From an uncultured Haemophilus sp. (GTDB lineage: Bacteria; Pseudomonadota; Gammaproteobacteria; Enterobacterales; Pasteurellaceae), in NCBI GenBank assembly GCA_902481695.1, contig CABSXY010000146.1, positions 1 to 5,118 on the forward strand: 5,118 bases of DNA. Direction: 5' to 3'. The position numbers and the translations under genes were made by a program. Below, in pieces: positions 1 to 5,118 of this stretch (within the stretch, counting starts at the first letter, position 1; the number at the start of each line of letters is the position of its first letter). The notes under the pieces were generated by a model. That model ran no database searches and was not told where the DNA came from. It was given only the letters and a program-made list of their open reading frames with translations.

Positions 1-240
1 GCTGTTGGTATTATCTTGCCTTGGTTTATTACGTTGAAATATATTTCTGTGGTTTCTGCTTATATTTACTTAGTCATTTTCACGGTGATTGAAGTCTATG
101 CTTTAACCGCGATGGCTAATTTATTAGTAAAATTTGATAATGGTACCAATCGAGGTTTTATCTTTGGCTCATCACGATTACTGCTTTCTATCGCAACAGT
201 TATCGTCATGAACTTAGTGCCACATTTGTTTTTATTGTAA
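1..240 (+). CDS. 3' end of an unrecognised integral membrane protein gene (partial)
   Basis: The reading frame is open from the first base of the window to a TAA at 238-240, giving 79 visible C-terminal residues; the start lies outside. A TTG at position 16 is in frame but has no convincing ribosome binding site, so I treat the whole stretch as the tail of a longer gene. The protein is strongly hydrophobic. Residues about 1-42 are nearly uninterrupted apolar sequence (one or two membrane segments, with a lysine near residue 12). A short polar loop follows (KFDNGTNRG, about 44-52), then a last hydrophobic segment at about 58-79 that runs to the stop, ending in PHLFLL. The loop and the following FGSSR motif would be the best query for naming the family. 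I do not recognise it and assign no function. It converges on cysB, with 59 bases between the two stop codons, so it is a separate transcription unit. Confidence 0.7.
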   Translation, partial: AVGIILPWFITLKYISVVSAYIYLVIFTVIEVYALTAMANLLVKFDNGTNRGFIFGSSRLLLSIATVIVMNLVPHLFLL

Positions 241-290
241 AAAAAGAAAAGGTCAGAATTCACATTAAATTCTGACCGCACTTTTATATT
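239..290. terminator. Shared two-way intrinsic terminator between the partial membrane gene and cysB, carrying one uptake signal
   Basis: GGTCAGAATT (251-260) and AATTCTGACC (268-277) form a perfect 10-bp stem with a 7-base loop (261-267). Read on the minus strand, the stem is followed at once by TTTT C TTTTTTT (250-239), a textbook termination tail for cysB; part of it is supplied by the TAA stop codon of the opposing gene. Read on the plus strand, the tail is weaker (GCACTTTTATATTTTTC) but still T-rich, so it can also end the partial gene. The 3' arm and tail contain one exact uptake signal, ACCGCACTT (275-283). Unlike many Pasteurellaceae terminators, the hairpin is not built from two facing uptake signals; the second arm pairs with the sequence flanking the signal. 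Confidence 0.82.
275..283 (-). repeat. DNA uptake signal sequence, single copy
   Basis: An exact 9-base Haemophilus-type core, ACCGCACTT on the plus strand (AAGTGCGGT on the minus). On the minus strand the core is preceded by A and followed by CAGAATTT, which resembles the AT-rich flank of the extended uptake consensus. Competent Pasteurellaceae take up DNA carrying this motif preferentially. Here it overlaps the 3' arm of the terminator hairpin. Confidence 0.9.
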
Positions 291-299
291 TTTCTATGT

Positions 300-1271
300 T
301 TATTTCACTTCTAATTCAACATTATCAAACAATTTCTTCACCGCGCTGTTATCACGCAATTTCTCTGCTTTTTCAACCATTGGGCGAGTTAAGTGTGGAG
401 AGAAAAACTCAATAAAGTCATACATATAGTTGCGTAAGAAAGTACTGTGTTTAAACGCAATTTGCGTCATACTCGCACGGAACAAATGCCCTGCATCAAT
501 CGCCACTAAATCCTTATCTGCCGGTGTATGCGCCATAGAGGCCATAATACCCACACCTAATCCTAAACGCACATAAGTTTTAATCACGTCAGCATCCGTT
601 GCGGTAAACACAATATTCGGCAGAATCCCTGCTCGGTTAAATGCATAATCCAAATCAGATACACCGGTAAAACCGAAAGTATAGGTAACTAACGGATATT
701 TACCTAACTCCTCAACTGTAAGATTTTTTACTTTTGCTAAAGGATGGTCTGGTTTAACAATCACCGAACGATTCCACAAATAACAAGGCAGTTGAATCAA
801 ATCATCAAAAAGATACGGTGCTTCTGTTGTGATCGCTAAATCTACTTCACCTGAAATCAATGCATCATGGATTTGCGTCGGTGAACCTTGATGAATATGT
901 AAACTCACATCCGGATATTGTTTAGAGAAACGTTCCACCACAGCCGGTAACATATAACGTGCTTGTGTATTGGTTGTCGCAATGCGTAACACGCCATGGT
1001 TCGGACAGGTATATTCATTGGCAACCGATTTAATGCTTTGTGCTTTCACCAAAAGCTCACGAGCAATAGCCACGATCTTTTTACCCGCTGGGGTAATGGA
1101 TTTAATATGTTTACCATTACGCTCAAAAATCTCTAAACCGAGTTCATCTTCTAACAAGCGAACCTGTTTACTGATACCAGGTTGAGAGGTATAAAGTGCG
1201 TTAGCCGCTTCTGTCACGTTTAAATTTTGGTTTACAATCTCAACAATGTAGCGAAGTTGCTGCATTTTCAT
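300..1271 (-). CDS. cysB: CysB, LysR-family regulator of sulfur and cysteine metabolism
   Basis: A DNA-binding transcription factor of 323 residues (E. coli CysB has 324). The protein aligns with E. coli CysB without obvious gaps along most of its length. The N-terminal winged helix-turn-helix spans about residues 1-60, with the family signature LYTSQPGISKQVRLLEDELG at 26-45. A linker helix follows, then the two-lobed effector domain from about residue 88 to 300. Residues known to line the anion/inducer pocket of Klebsiella CysB are present at the same numbers: Thr100, Thr102, Gln103, Thr149, Trp166 and Thr202. The block TFGFTG at 198-203 and FTATDADVIKTYVRLGLGVG at 222-241 are near-identical to E. 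coli. In enterics the tetramer activates cys genes with N-acetylserine as co-inducer and represses its own promoter; whether the targets are the same here cannot be seen. A GTG 12 bases upstream (1281-1283) is in frame, but it lies within the ribosome binding site and would add MVFA, absent from E. coli CysB, so the ATG at 1269-1271 is preferred. It is last gene of the yciO-rluB-cysB unit. Confidence 0.97.
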   Translation of the reverse strand: MKMQQLRYIVEIVNQNLNVTEAANALYTSQPGISKQVRLLEDELGLEIFERNGKHIKSITPAGKKIVAIARELLVKAQSIKSVANEYTCPNHGVLRIATTNTQARYMLPAVVERFSKQYPDVSLHIHQGSPTQIHDALISGEVDLAITTEAPYLFDDLIQLPCYLWNRSVIVKPDHPLAKVKNLTVEELGKYPLVTYTFGFTGVSDLDYAFNRAGILPNIVFTATDADVIKTYVRLGLGVGIMASMAHTPADKDLVAIDAGHLFRASMTQIAFKHSTFLRNYMYDFIEFFSPHLTRPMVEKAEKLRDNSAVKKLFDNVELEVK

Positions 1272-1279
1272 CGCGAATA

Positions 1280-1285
1280 CCACCT
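1280..1285 (-). promoter_or_regulatory. cysB ribosome binding site overlapping the rluB stop codon
   Basis: AGGTGG on the minus strand (1285-1280) lies 8 bases before the ATG at 1271. Its first two bases are the last two of the rluB TAG stop (1286-1284). This spacing decides the cysB start in favour of the ATG over the upstream GTG, which falls inside the site itself. The arrangement suggests that ribosomes finishing rluB help start cysB; that is inference. Confidence 0.75.
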
Positions 1286-2294
1286 ATTTTTTATAGCGTT
1301 TACTTAACTCAGTATAACGTTTTACTGCTTTACGAATTTGACCTGATTTTGGTCGACGACGAGGTTTCGTCACGTCTAATTTGGTTTCAGTTTCTGGTGG
1401 CAAGCCCACTAATTCACGTAAATAGTTGACATTTTCCAGATCCATTTCTTCCCAGCCACCACGCGGTAAACCTTTCATCAGCTTAATGTTGCCGTAACGA
1501 ATACGAATTAAGCGGCTCACTTGAATACCTTGTGATTCCCACAGACGACGCACTTCACGGTTACGACCTTCCATTAAAGTCACATCGTACCATTGGTTAA
1601 TCCCTACACCACCTGCAAATTTGATTTCTTTGAAATTGGCTGGACCATCTTCCAACTGTACACCTTTACGTAAACGCGCTAACATGGCATCGTCCACTTG
1701 ACCAAATACACGCACAGAATACTCACGTTCAACTTCTCGGCTTGGGTGCATTAAACGATTCGCTAATTCGCCATCTGTTGTGAAAAGCAATAAGCCTGAA
1801 GTATTAATATCCAAACGACCGACAGCAATCCATCTTGCGCCATTTAAGCGTGGTAAACGATCAAATACGGTCGGACGACCTTCGGGATCACTACGCGTAC
1901 AAAGTTCGCCTTCAGGTTTGTAATACATTAATACACGGCATACTTCTTTTTGTGCTTGTTGAAGGTTGATGATTCGACCATCAATACGCACTTTTACACC
2001 AGAATGTACATCGATACGATCACCAAGGGTGGCCATTTTGCCATCGACACTCACACGATTTTCAGCAATCATCGCTTCAATTTCACGACGAGAGCCTTGT
2101 CCTGCACGCGCAAGCACTTTCTGTAATTTTTCACCTTCTACAGTAGATTGACGAGATGGCTTAGCCACCTTAGCCTTAGGAGTTGATTTGATGTCAGAAT
2201 TGACCGCACTTTTACGATCTTTACGCTCAAAGTGCGGTTGTTTTCCCGCTTGTTTTTCACGTTCTTGTCTGACTGGTTTTTGAATAGGTTTCAT
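1284..2294 (-). CDS. rluB: RluB, 23S rRNA pseudouridine synthase (U2605 in E. coli) with N-terminal extension
   Basis: Converts a single uridine in helix 93 of 23S rRNA, next to the peptidyl transferase centre, to pseudouridine (known for E. coli RluB). It has 336 residues against 291 as I recall for E. coli. Residues 1-52 are a lysine/arginine-rich, low-complexity extension. The S4 RNA-binding domain follows at about 54-115 (EKLQKVLARAGQGSRREIE), then the RsuA/RluB/E/F-type catalytic domain at about 118-275. The catalytic aspartate is Asp162 in GRLDINTSGLLLFTTDGELA. Other hallmarks are YYKPEGELCTRSDPEGRPTV (124-143), NRLMHPSREVEREY (179-192) and EGRNREVRRLWES (242-254). The C-terminus is basic (PRRRPKSGQIRKAVKRY), as in E. 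coli. The ATG at 2292-2294 has AAGGA 6 bases upstream. E. coli RluB begins at the equivalent of residue 53, but no ATG, GTG or TTG sits there; the nearest in-frame alternative is GTG at codon 43. The gene follows yciO by 39 bases. Confidence 0.96.
   Translation of the reverse strand: MKPIQKPVRQEREKQAGKQPHFERKDRKSAVNSDIKSTPKAKVAKPSRQSTVEGEKLQKVLARAGQGSRREIEAMIAENRVSVDGKMATLGDRIDVHSGVKVRIDGRIINLQQAQKEVCRVLMYYKPEGELCTRSDPEGRPTVFDRLPRLNGARWIAVGRLDINTSGLLLFTTDGELANRLMHPSREVEREYSVRVFGQVDDAMLARLRKGVQLEDGPANFKEIKFAGGVGINQWYDVTLMEGRNREVRRLWESQGIQVSRLIRIRYGNIKLMKGLPRGGWEEMDLENVNYLRELVGLPPETETKLDVTKPRRRPKSGQIRKAVKRYTELSKRYKK
2203..2238. repeat. Inverted pair of DNA uptake signals inside the rluB reading frame
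   Basis: ACCGCACTT at 2203-2211 faces AAGTGCGGT at 2230-2238. With the neighbouring bases they form a perfect 10-bp inverted repeat (ACCGCACTTT and AAAGTGCGGT) around 16 bases. In the rluB frame the pair encodes residues about 19-31: one copy reads as PHF, the other as KSAV. There is no T-rich tail on the rluB strand (CAATTCTGAC follows), so although the pair can fold into a hairpin in the mRNA it is not a terminator. It lies entirely within the basic N-terminal extension that E. coli RluB lacks. Confidence 0.9.
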
Positions 2295-2300
2295 CTGTTT

Positions 2301-2305
2301 TCCTT
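2301..2305 (-). promoter_or_regulatory. rluB ribosome binding site
   Basis: AAGGA on the minus strand (2305-2301), 6 bases before the ATG at 2294. It supports this upstream start and hence the reality of the N-terminal extension of RluB. A small hairpin (2309-2322) ends 3 bases upstream of it. Confidence 0.75.
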
Positions 2306-2308
2306 TGT

Positions 2309-2322
2309 CGCTTTCCCAAGCG
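2309..2322 (-). other. Small GNRA-capped hairpin between yciO and rluB
   Basis: In the mRNA (minus strand) CGCUU pairs with AAGCG around the four-base loop GGGA, which fits the stable GNRA tetraloop class. There is no U-tract after it, so it is not a terminator. It sits in the 39-base gap between the yciO stop and the rluB start, just upstream of the ribosome binding site. A stem this short can arise by chance; a role in mRNA stability or in spacing translation is only a guess. Confidence 0.3.
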
Positions 2323-2333
2323 TCTAAAATAAG

Positions 2334-2957
2334 TTAAATGAAAGGAGCGGCACTACCACTTCCTTCACGTAAAATGACTGGCGATTCTTCCGTTAAATCT
2401 ACCACCGTTGTTGGCTCTTGACCTAAATAGCCACCATGAATAATTAAATCCACTTGACGTTCTAAGCATTCTCGAATCTCTTCGGGATCGGAATAAGTCA
2501 TATGTTCATTATCAGGCAACATCAGTGAGCAAGATAGAATCGGTTCACCTAATGCCTTCAATAAATCCAAAGCGATTTGGTTATCCGGCACACGCAATCC
2601 AATGGTCTTGCGTTTTGAGGTCATTAAGCGACGTGGAAGTTCTTTCGTTGCCGTCAAAATAAAGGTATAACGCCCCGGTGTATTGTTTTTAATTAAACGA
2701 TAAGCCACATTACTGACCGTTGCATAGGTTGAAAGCTCGGATAAATCGCTACATACCAACGTAAAATTATGCCCTTCTGGCAATTTACGAATTGCAACAA
2801 TACGATCCATCGCATGTTTATCGCCGATCATACAGCCTAAGGCATAGCCCGAATCTGTCGGGTACACAATGACTCCACCTTGACGCAAGATTTCTACCGC
2901 TTGATTAATCAAACGCGCTTGCGGATTTTCAGGGTGGATATAGAAAAATTGGCTCAT
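2334..2957 (-). CDS. yciO: YciO, Sua5/YciO/YrdC-family protein
   Basis: A soluble 207-residue protein (E. coli YciO has 206) that matches E. coli YciO from the first residues (MSQFFYIHPENPQARLINQA) to the last. The family fold is the RNA/nucleotide-binding YrdC domain. Visible landmarks are VYPTDSGYALG (31-41), GHNFTLVC (62-69), NNTPGRYTFIL (91-101), KRKTIGLRVPDN (115-126) and PTTVVDLT (182-189). It is the YciO branch, not TsaC: the KxR motif of TsaC/Sua5 is not seen in the usual form at about residues 57-65 (RKLPEGHNF), and the SxN motif is replaced by LSCSLMLP (141-148). TsaC makes threonylcarbamoyl-AMP for the tRNA t6A modification; the role of YciO is not well settled and I do not assign t6A synthesis to it. 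The ATG at 2955-2957 has AAGGA 7 bases upstream. It is the first gene of the yciO-rluB-cysB unit. Confidence 0.94.
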   Translation of the reverse strand: MSQFFYIHPENPQARLINQAVEILRQGGVIVYPTDSGYALGCMIGDKHAMDRIVAIRKLPEGHNFTLVCSDLSELSTYATVSNVAYRLIKNNTPGRYTFILTATKELPRRLMTSKRKTIGLRVPDNQIALDLLKALGEPILSCSLMLPDNEHMTYSDPEEIRECLERQVDLIIHGGYLGQEPTTVVDLTEESPVILREGSGSAAPFI

Positions 2958-2983
2958 AATTTTGTCCTTAAAAAACTGATGAG

Positions 2984-3013
2984 ATTATACACCGATTTAG
3001 AGGCAGGTTATAA
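2984..3013 (-). promoter_or_regulatory. Sigma70-type promoter for the yciO-rluB-cysB unit
   Basis: On the minus strand there is a perfect -10 box, TATAAT (2989-2984), preceded at an 18-base spacing by a weak -35 candidate, TTATAA (3013-3008; 3 of 6 matches to TTGACA). Transcription would start near 2977, giving a leader of about 20 bases that contains the yciO ribosome binding site AAGGA (2969-2965). It lies just downstream of the sucD terminator, as expected for the head of a new transcription unit. The -10 is convincing, the -35 less so. No activator or CysB operator could be recognised by eye. Confidence 0.6.
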
Positions 3014-3024
3014 GAATTTGTTAT

Positions 3025-3065
3025 AAAAAACGACCGCACTTTGAAAACTCATCCAAAGTGCGGTC
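3025..3065 (-). terminator. sucCD intrinsic terminator made from two facing DNA uptake signals
   Basis: GACCGCACTTT (3032-3042) and AAAGTGCGGTC (3055-3065) form a perfect 11-bp stem with a 12-base loop. On the minus strand the stem is followed by G and then TTTTTT (3030-3025). It begins 14 bases after the sucD stop codon. Both arms contain an exact uptake core (3033-3041 and 3056-3064), the well-known Pasteurellaceae arrangement in which facing uptake signals double as a rho-independent terminator. A T-rich run also follows on the plus strand (3066-3073), but no plus-strand gene ends here. Confidence 0.88.
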
Positions 3066-3079
3066 TATTTTTTAAGTTT

Positions 3080-3949
3080 TTATTTCAACAATTCACGGAG
3101 GGCTGAACCGATTTCAGCGAGACTTCTCACTGTCTTCACGCCTGCCGCTTCAAGTGCAGCAATTTTATCTGCCGCTGTTCCTTTTCCACCGCTGATAATC
3201 GCTCCTGCATGTCCCATACGCTTACCTTTTGGCGCCGTTACACCAGCGATATAAGCCACCACGGGTTTCGTTACATGAGATTTAATGAACAATGCCGCCT
3301 CTTCTTCTGCAGAGCCACCGATTTCACCAATCATCACGATGGCTTCAGTTTCAGGATCGTCTTGGAAACGTTTAAGAATATCAATGAAGTTAGATCCTGG
3401 AATAGGATCGCCGCCGATCCCTACGCAAGTGGATTGACCGAAACCTTCATCTGTTGTTTGTTTTACCGCTTCATAAGTCAAAGTACCTGAACGAGAAACA
3501 ATGCCGACTCTGCCTTTTTTATGGATATTACCCGGCATAATACCAATCTTACACTCATCCGGTGTAATCACACCTGGACAATTAGGGCCGATCATCACGA
3601 CACCCGTTTCATTTAATTTTTGTTTTACCAACAGCATATCCAATGTTGGAATGCCTTCTGTAATACAGACTACCAACTGAATACCTGCATCAATAGCTTC
3701 TAAAATGGCATCTTTGCAAAATGGTGCGGGCACATAAATCATGGTTGCCGTAGCCCCTGTAGCTTGCACCGCTTCACGCACTGTATTAAATACCGGCAAG
3801 CCTAAGTGAGTTGTTCCGCCTTTATTCGGTGAAACACCACCCACTAATTTTGTACCATAAGCCAATGCCTGTTCGCTGTGAAATGTCCCTTGCGCACCAG
3901 TGAAACCTTGGCAAATTACTTTTGTCTCTTTATTAATTAAAATCGCCAT
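3080..3949 (-). CDS. sucD: Succinyl-CoA synthetase alpha subunit (ADP-forming)
   Basis: The subunit that binds CoA and carries the phosphohistidine in succinyl-CoA + ADP + Pi = succinate + ATP + CoA; cytoplasmic, works as a complex with SucC. It has 289 residues, the same length as E. coli SucD, with near-identical sequence. The N-terminal CoA-binding Rossmann domain covers about residues 1-125 (VICQGFTGAQGTFHSEQ at 11-27). IGPNCPG is at 120-126. The C-terminal flavodoxin-like ligase domain contains IVSRSGTLTYE (150-160), CVGIGGDPIPGSNF (175-188) and GEIGGSAEEEAA (208-219). The active-site histidine is His247 in MGHAGAII (His246 in E. coli numbering without the initiator Met). The start is the ATG at 3947-3949, two bases after the sucC stop. 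Nothing is missing or unusual. Confidence 0.98.
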   Translation of the reverse strand: MAILINKETKVICQGFTGAQGTFHSEQALAYGTKLVGGVSPNKGGTTHLGLPVFNTVREAVQATGATATMIYVPAPFCKDAILEAIDAGIQLVVCITEGIPTLDMLLVKQKLNETGVVMIGPNCPGVITPDECKIGIMPGNIHKKGRVGIVSRSGTLTYEAVKQTTDEGFGQSTCVGIGGDPIPGSNFIDILKRFQDDPETEAIVMIGEIGGSAEEEAALFIKSHVTKPVVAYIAGVTAPKGKRMGHAGAIISGGKGTAADKIAALEAAGVKTVRSLAEIGSALRELLK

Positions 3950-3951
3950 GA

Positions 3952-5118
3952 TTATTCTCCTTTTGCCGCTTTCACTGCCGCTTGTGCTGCTTCTTGTAAA
4001 CTATGTGCTGCAATTAAATTCACACCACTTTCGGCTAAAATTGCTCTGCCTTGTGGGGCATTGGTTCCTTCTAATCGAACCACAACAGGCACTTTTACAC
4101 CGACTTCTTGAATCGCCGCCACGACACCTTCAGCAATCAGATCACAGCGTACAATTCCACCAAAAATATTCACTAAGACAGATTTCACATTTTTATCTGT
4201 AAGAATAATCTTAAAGGCTTCAGCCACGCGCTCTTTCGTTGCACCGCCACCAACATCAAGGAAGTTTGCAGGGTTACCACCATATAATTTCACGATATCC
4301 ATTGTACCCATAGCAAGCCCGGCGCCATTGACCATACAGCCAATATCACCTTCCAAAGCAACATAGTTAAGCTGATATTTTTCTGCTTCTGCTTCACGTG
4401 CATCACTTTGACTTAAATCGCGTAAGGCTAATAAATCAGGATGTCGATAAAGTGAGTTATCATCAATGCCCACTTTCGCATCTACGCAAATTAAATTGCC
4501 TTCTTTCGTCACCACGAGCGGATTCACTTCAACTAAAGAAAAATCTTTTTCGACAAAAAGCTGCGACAATTTCACAAAAATAGCAGCAAATTGCTTATTT
4601 TGCTCGCCACTTAAACCTAGTTTAAAGGCTAATTCACGACCTTGATATGGCATACCACCAACCAAAGGATCAATGGCGACTTTATGGATTAGCTCAGGCG
4701 TTTCTCTTGCCACATCTTCAATATTCATGCCTCCAGCTGAAGACGCCATAAAAACAACTTTCTGTGAAGCACGATCAATCACCGCACCTAAGTAGAGTTC
4801 TTTATCAATCTGGCAGGTTTCTTCAATATAAATGCTATTAACGGGTTGGCCTTTTTTATCAGTTTGGAAGGTGACTAAATGCTGGCCAAGCCATTTATCT
4901 GCAAAAGCACGCGCCTCTTCTGCATTATGCACGAGCTTCACACCACCAGCCTTTCCACGTCCACCTGCGTGAACTTGACATTTCGCTATCCAAACATCAC
5001 CATTCAGCTGAAAGAGTGCCATTTCAGCTTCATCTGCCGTTTGGCACACGACACCTTCACTCACCGGCAGAGCATATTGCTTAAAAAGCTGCTTAGCTTG
5101 GTACTCATGTAAATTCAT
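3952..5118 (-). CDS. sucC: Succinyl-CoA synthetase beta subunit (ADP-forming)
   Basis: The nucleotide-binding subunit of succinyl-CoA synthetase, partner of SucD. It has 388 residues, the same length as E. coli SucC. The ATP-grasp domain covers about residues 1-240: MNLHEYQAKQLF at the start, KCQVHAGGRGKAGGVK at 46-61, and the metal-binding Asn199 and Asp213 in VEVNP and CVDAKVG. Glu197, implicated in the second phosphohistidine position in E. coli, is also present. The C-terminal ligase domain follows (MVNGAGLAMGTMDIVKLYGG at 262-281, NFLDVGGGATKERV at 285-298, VNIFGGIVRCDLIAEG at 316-331). Residue 20 is Ser where E. coli has Pro. The ATG is the last three bases of the window, so its promoter and ribosome binding site are not visible. 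In H. influenzae the TCA cycle is incomplete; if that holds here, the enzyme would serve the branch from 2-oxoglutarate to succinyl-CoA and succinate. Confidence 0.98.
   Translation of the reverse strand: MNLHEYQAKQLFKQYALPVSEGVVCQTADEAEMALFQLNGDVWIAKCQVHAGGRGKAGGVKLVHNAEEARAFADKWLGQHLVTFQTDKKGQPVNSIYIEETCQIDKELYLGAVIDRASQKVVFMASSAGGMNIEDVARETPELIHKVAIDPLVGGMPYQGRELAFKLGLSGEQNKQFAAIFVKLSQLFVEKDFSLVEVNPLVVTKEGNLICVDAKVGIDDNSLYRHPDLLALRDLSQSDAREAEAEKYQLNYVALEGDIGCMVNGAGLAMGTMDIVKLYGGNPANFLDVGGGATKERVAEAFKIILTDKNVKSVLVNIFGGIVRCDLIAEGVVAAIQEVGVKVPVVVRLEGTNAPQGRAILAESGVNLIAAHSLQEAAQAAVKAAKGE
3957..3961 (-). promoter_or_regulatory. sucD ribosome binding site inside the end of sucC
   Basis: AGGAG on the minus strand (3961-3957) falls in the last sense codons of sucC (AAA GGA GAA), 7 bases before the sucD ATG. 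With only two bases between the sucC TAA and the sucD ATG, the two subunits are probably made by coupled translation, which suits a complex with equal numbers of each. Confidence 0.8.

Noticed and set aside
1194..1202. AAGTGCGTT in cysB, one base off the uptake signal core
   Set aside because: It encodes part of the conserved NALYTSQPG helix-turn-helix stretch and matches only 8 of 9 bases. It may be a weak or relic signal, but protein constraint explains it well enough.
2166..2168. GTG at rluB codon 43 as an alternative start, with AAGG a few bases upstream
   Set aside because: The ATG at 2294 has a better-placed AAGGA site and a more usual start codon. The GTG product would still carry about ten residues more than E. 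coli RluB. It is kept only as the test of the N-terminal extension.
2334..2957. Calling the 207-residue protein TsaC/YrdC (t6A synthesis)
   Set aside because: The sequence matches E. coli YciO end to end and lacks the usual KxR and SxN motifs of TsaC/Sua5.
3209..3490. Plus-strand open frame of 93 codons opposite sucD
   Set aside because: It is antisense to the highly conserved C-terminal half of SucD, and its product has no recognisable domain. It is a reading-frame shadow.
3900..4202. Plus-strand open frame of 100 codons opposite the sucC/sucD junction
   Set aside because: It is antisense to two strongly conserved genes and has no convincing ribosome binding site. Its hydrophobic composition is what the reverse complement of this sequence would give.
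1..5118. A mobile element, phage defence system, CRISPR array or other novel system
   Set aside because: All minus-strand genes are conserved housekeeping or regulatory genes with tight operon spacing. The only repeats found are uptake signals. Nothing supports a new system.

Overview
The window looks like an ordinary chromosomal segment of a Pasteurellaceae bacterium, i.e. a Haemophilus, Aggregatibacter or Pasteurella relative. Two things support this. It contains five exact copies of the 9-base Haemophilus-type DNA uptake signal (AAGTGCGGT or its complement). Its proteins are also close, almost collinear matches to the E. coli proteins I can recall. The genus cannot be fixed by reading alone. 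I saw no mobile element, CRISPR array, tRNA, rRNA or phage gene.

Layout from left to right. Positions 1-240 (+ strand) are the 3' end of a membrane protein gene I do not recognise. It converges on everything else, which is on the minus strand. Positions 241-299 hold a shared two-way terminator. Then, read in minus-strand order from the right edge, come sucC (5118-3952) and sucD (3949-3080), an uptake-signal hairpin terminator (3065-3025), a sigma70-type promoter (about 3013-2984), and the three-gene unit yciO (2957-2334), rluB (2294-1284) and cysB (1271-300). There is no gene-free stretch longer than about 125 bases.

How the genes work together. SucC and SucD are the two subunits of succinyl-CoA synthetase. 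They are translationally linked: there are 2 bases between stop and start, and the sucD ribosome binding site lies in the last codons of sucC. The second unit puts a Sua5/YciO/YrdC-family protein and a 23S rRNA pseudouridine synthase upstream of the sulfur regulator CysB. The cysB ribosome binding site overlaps the rluB stop codon. In E. coli the same three genes lie in the same order in the trp-topA-cysB region but with several genes between rluB and cysB, so this is a condensed version of an old neighbourhood.

The least ordinary feature is an inverted pair of uptake signals inside the rluB reading frame. It lies within a basic N-terminal extension of about 52 residues that E. coli RluB lacks. 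I found no candidate for a new biological system here.
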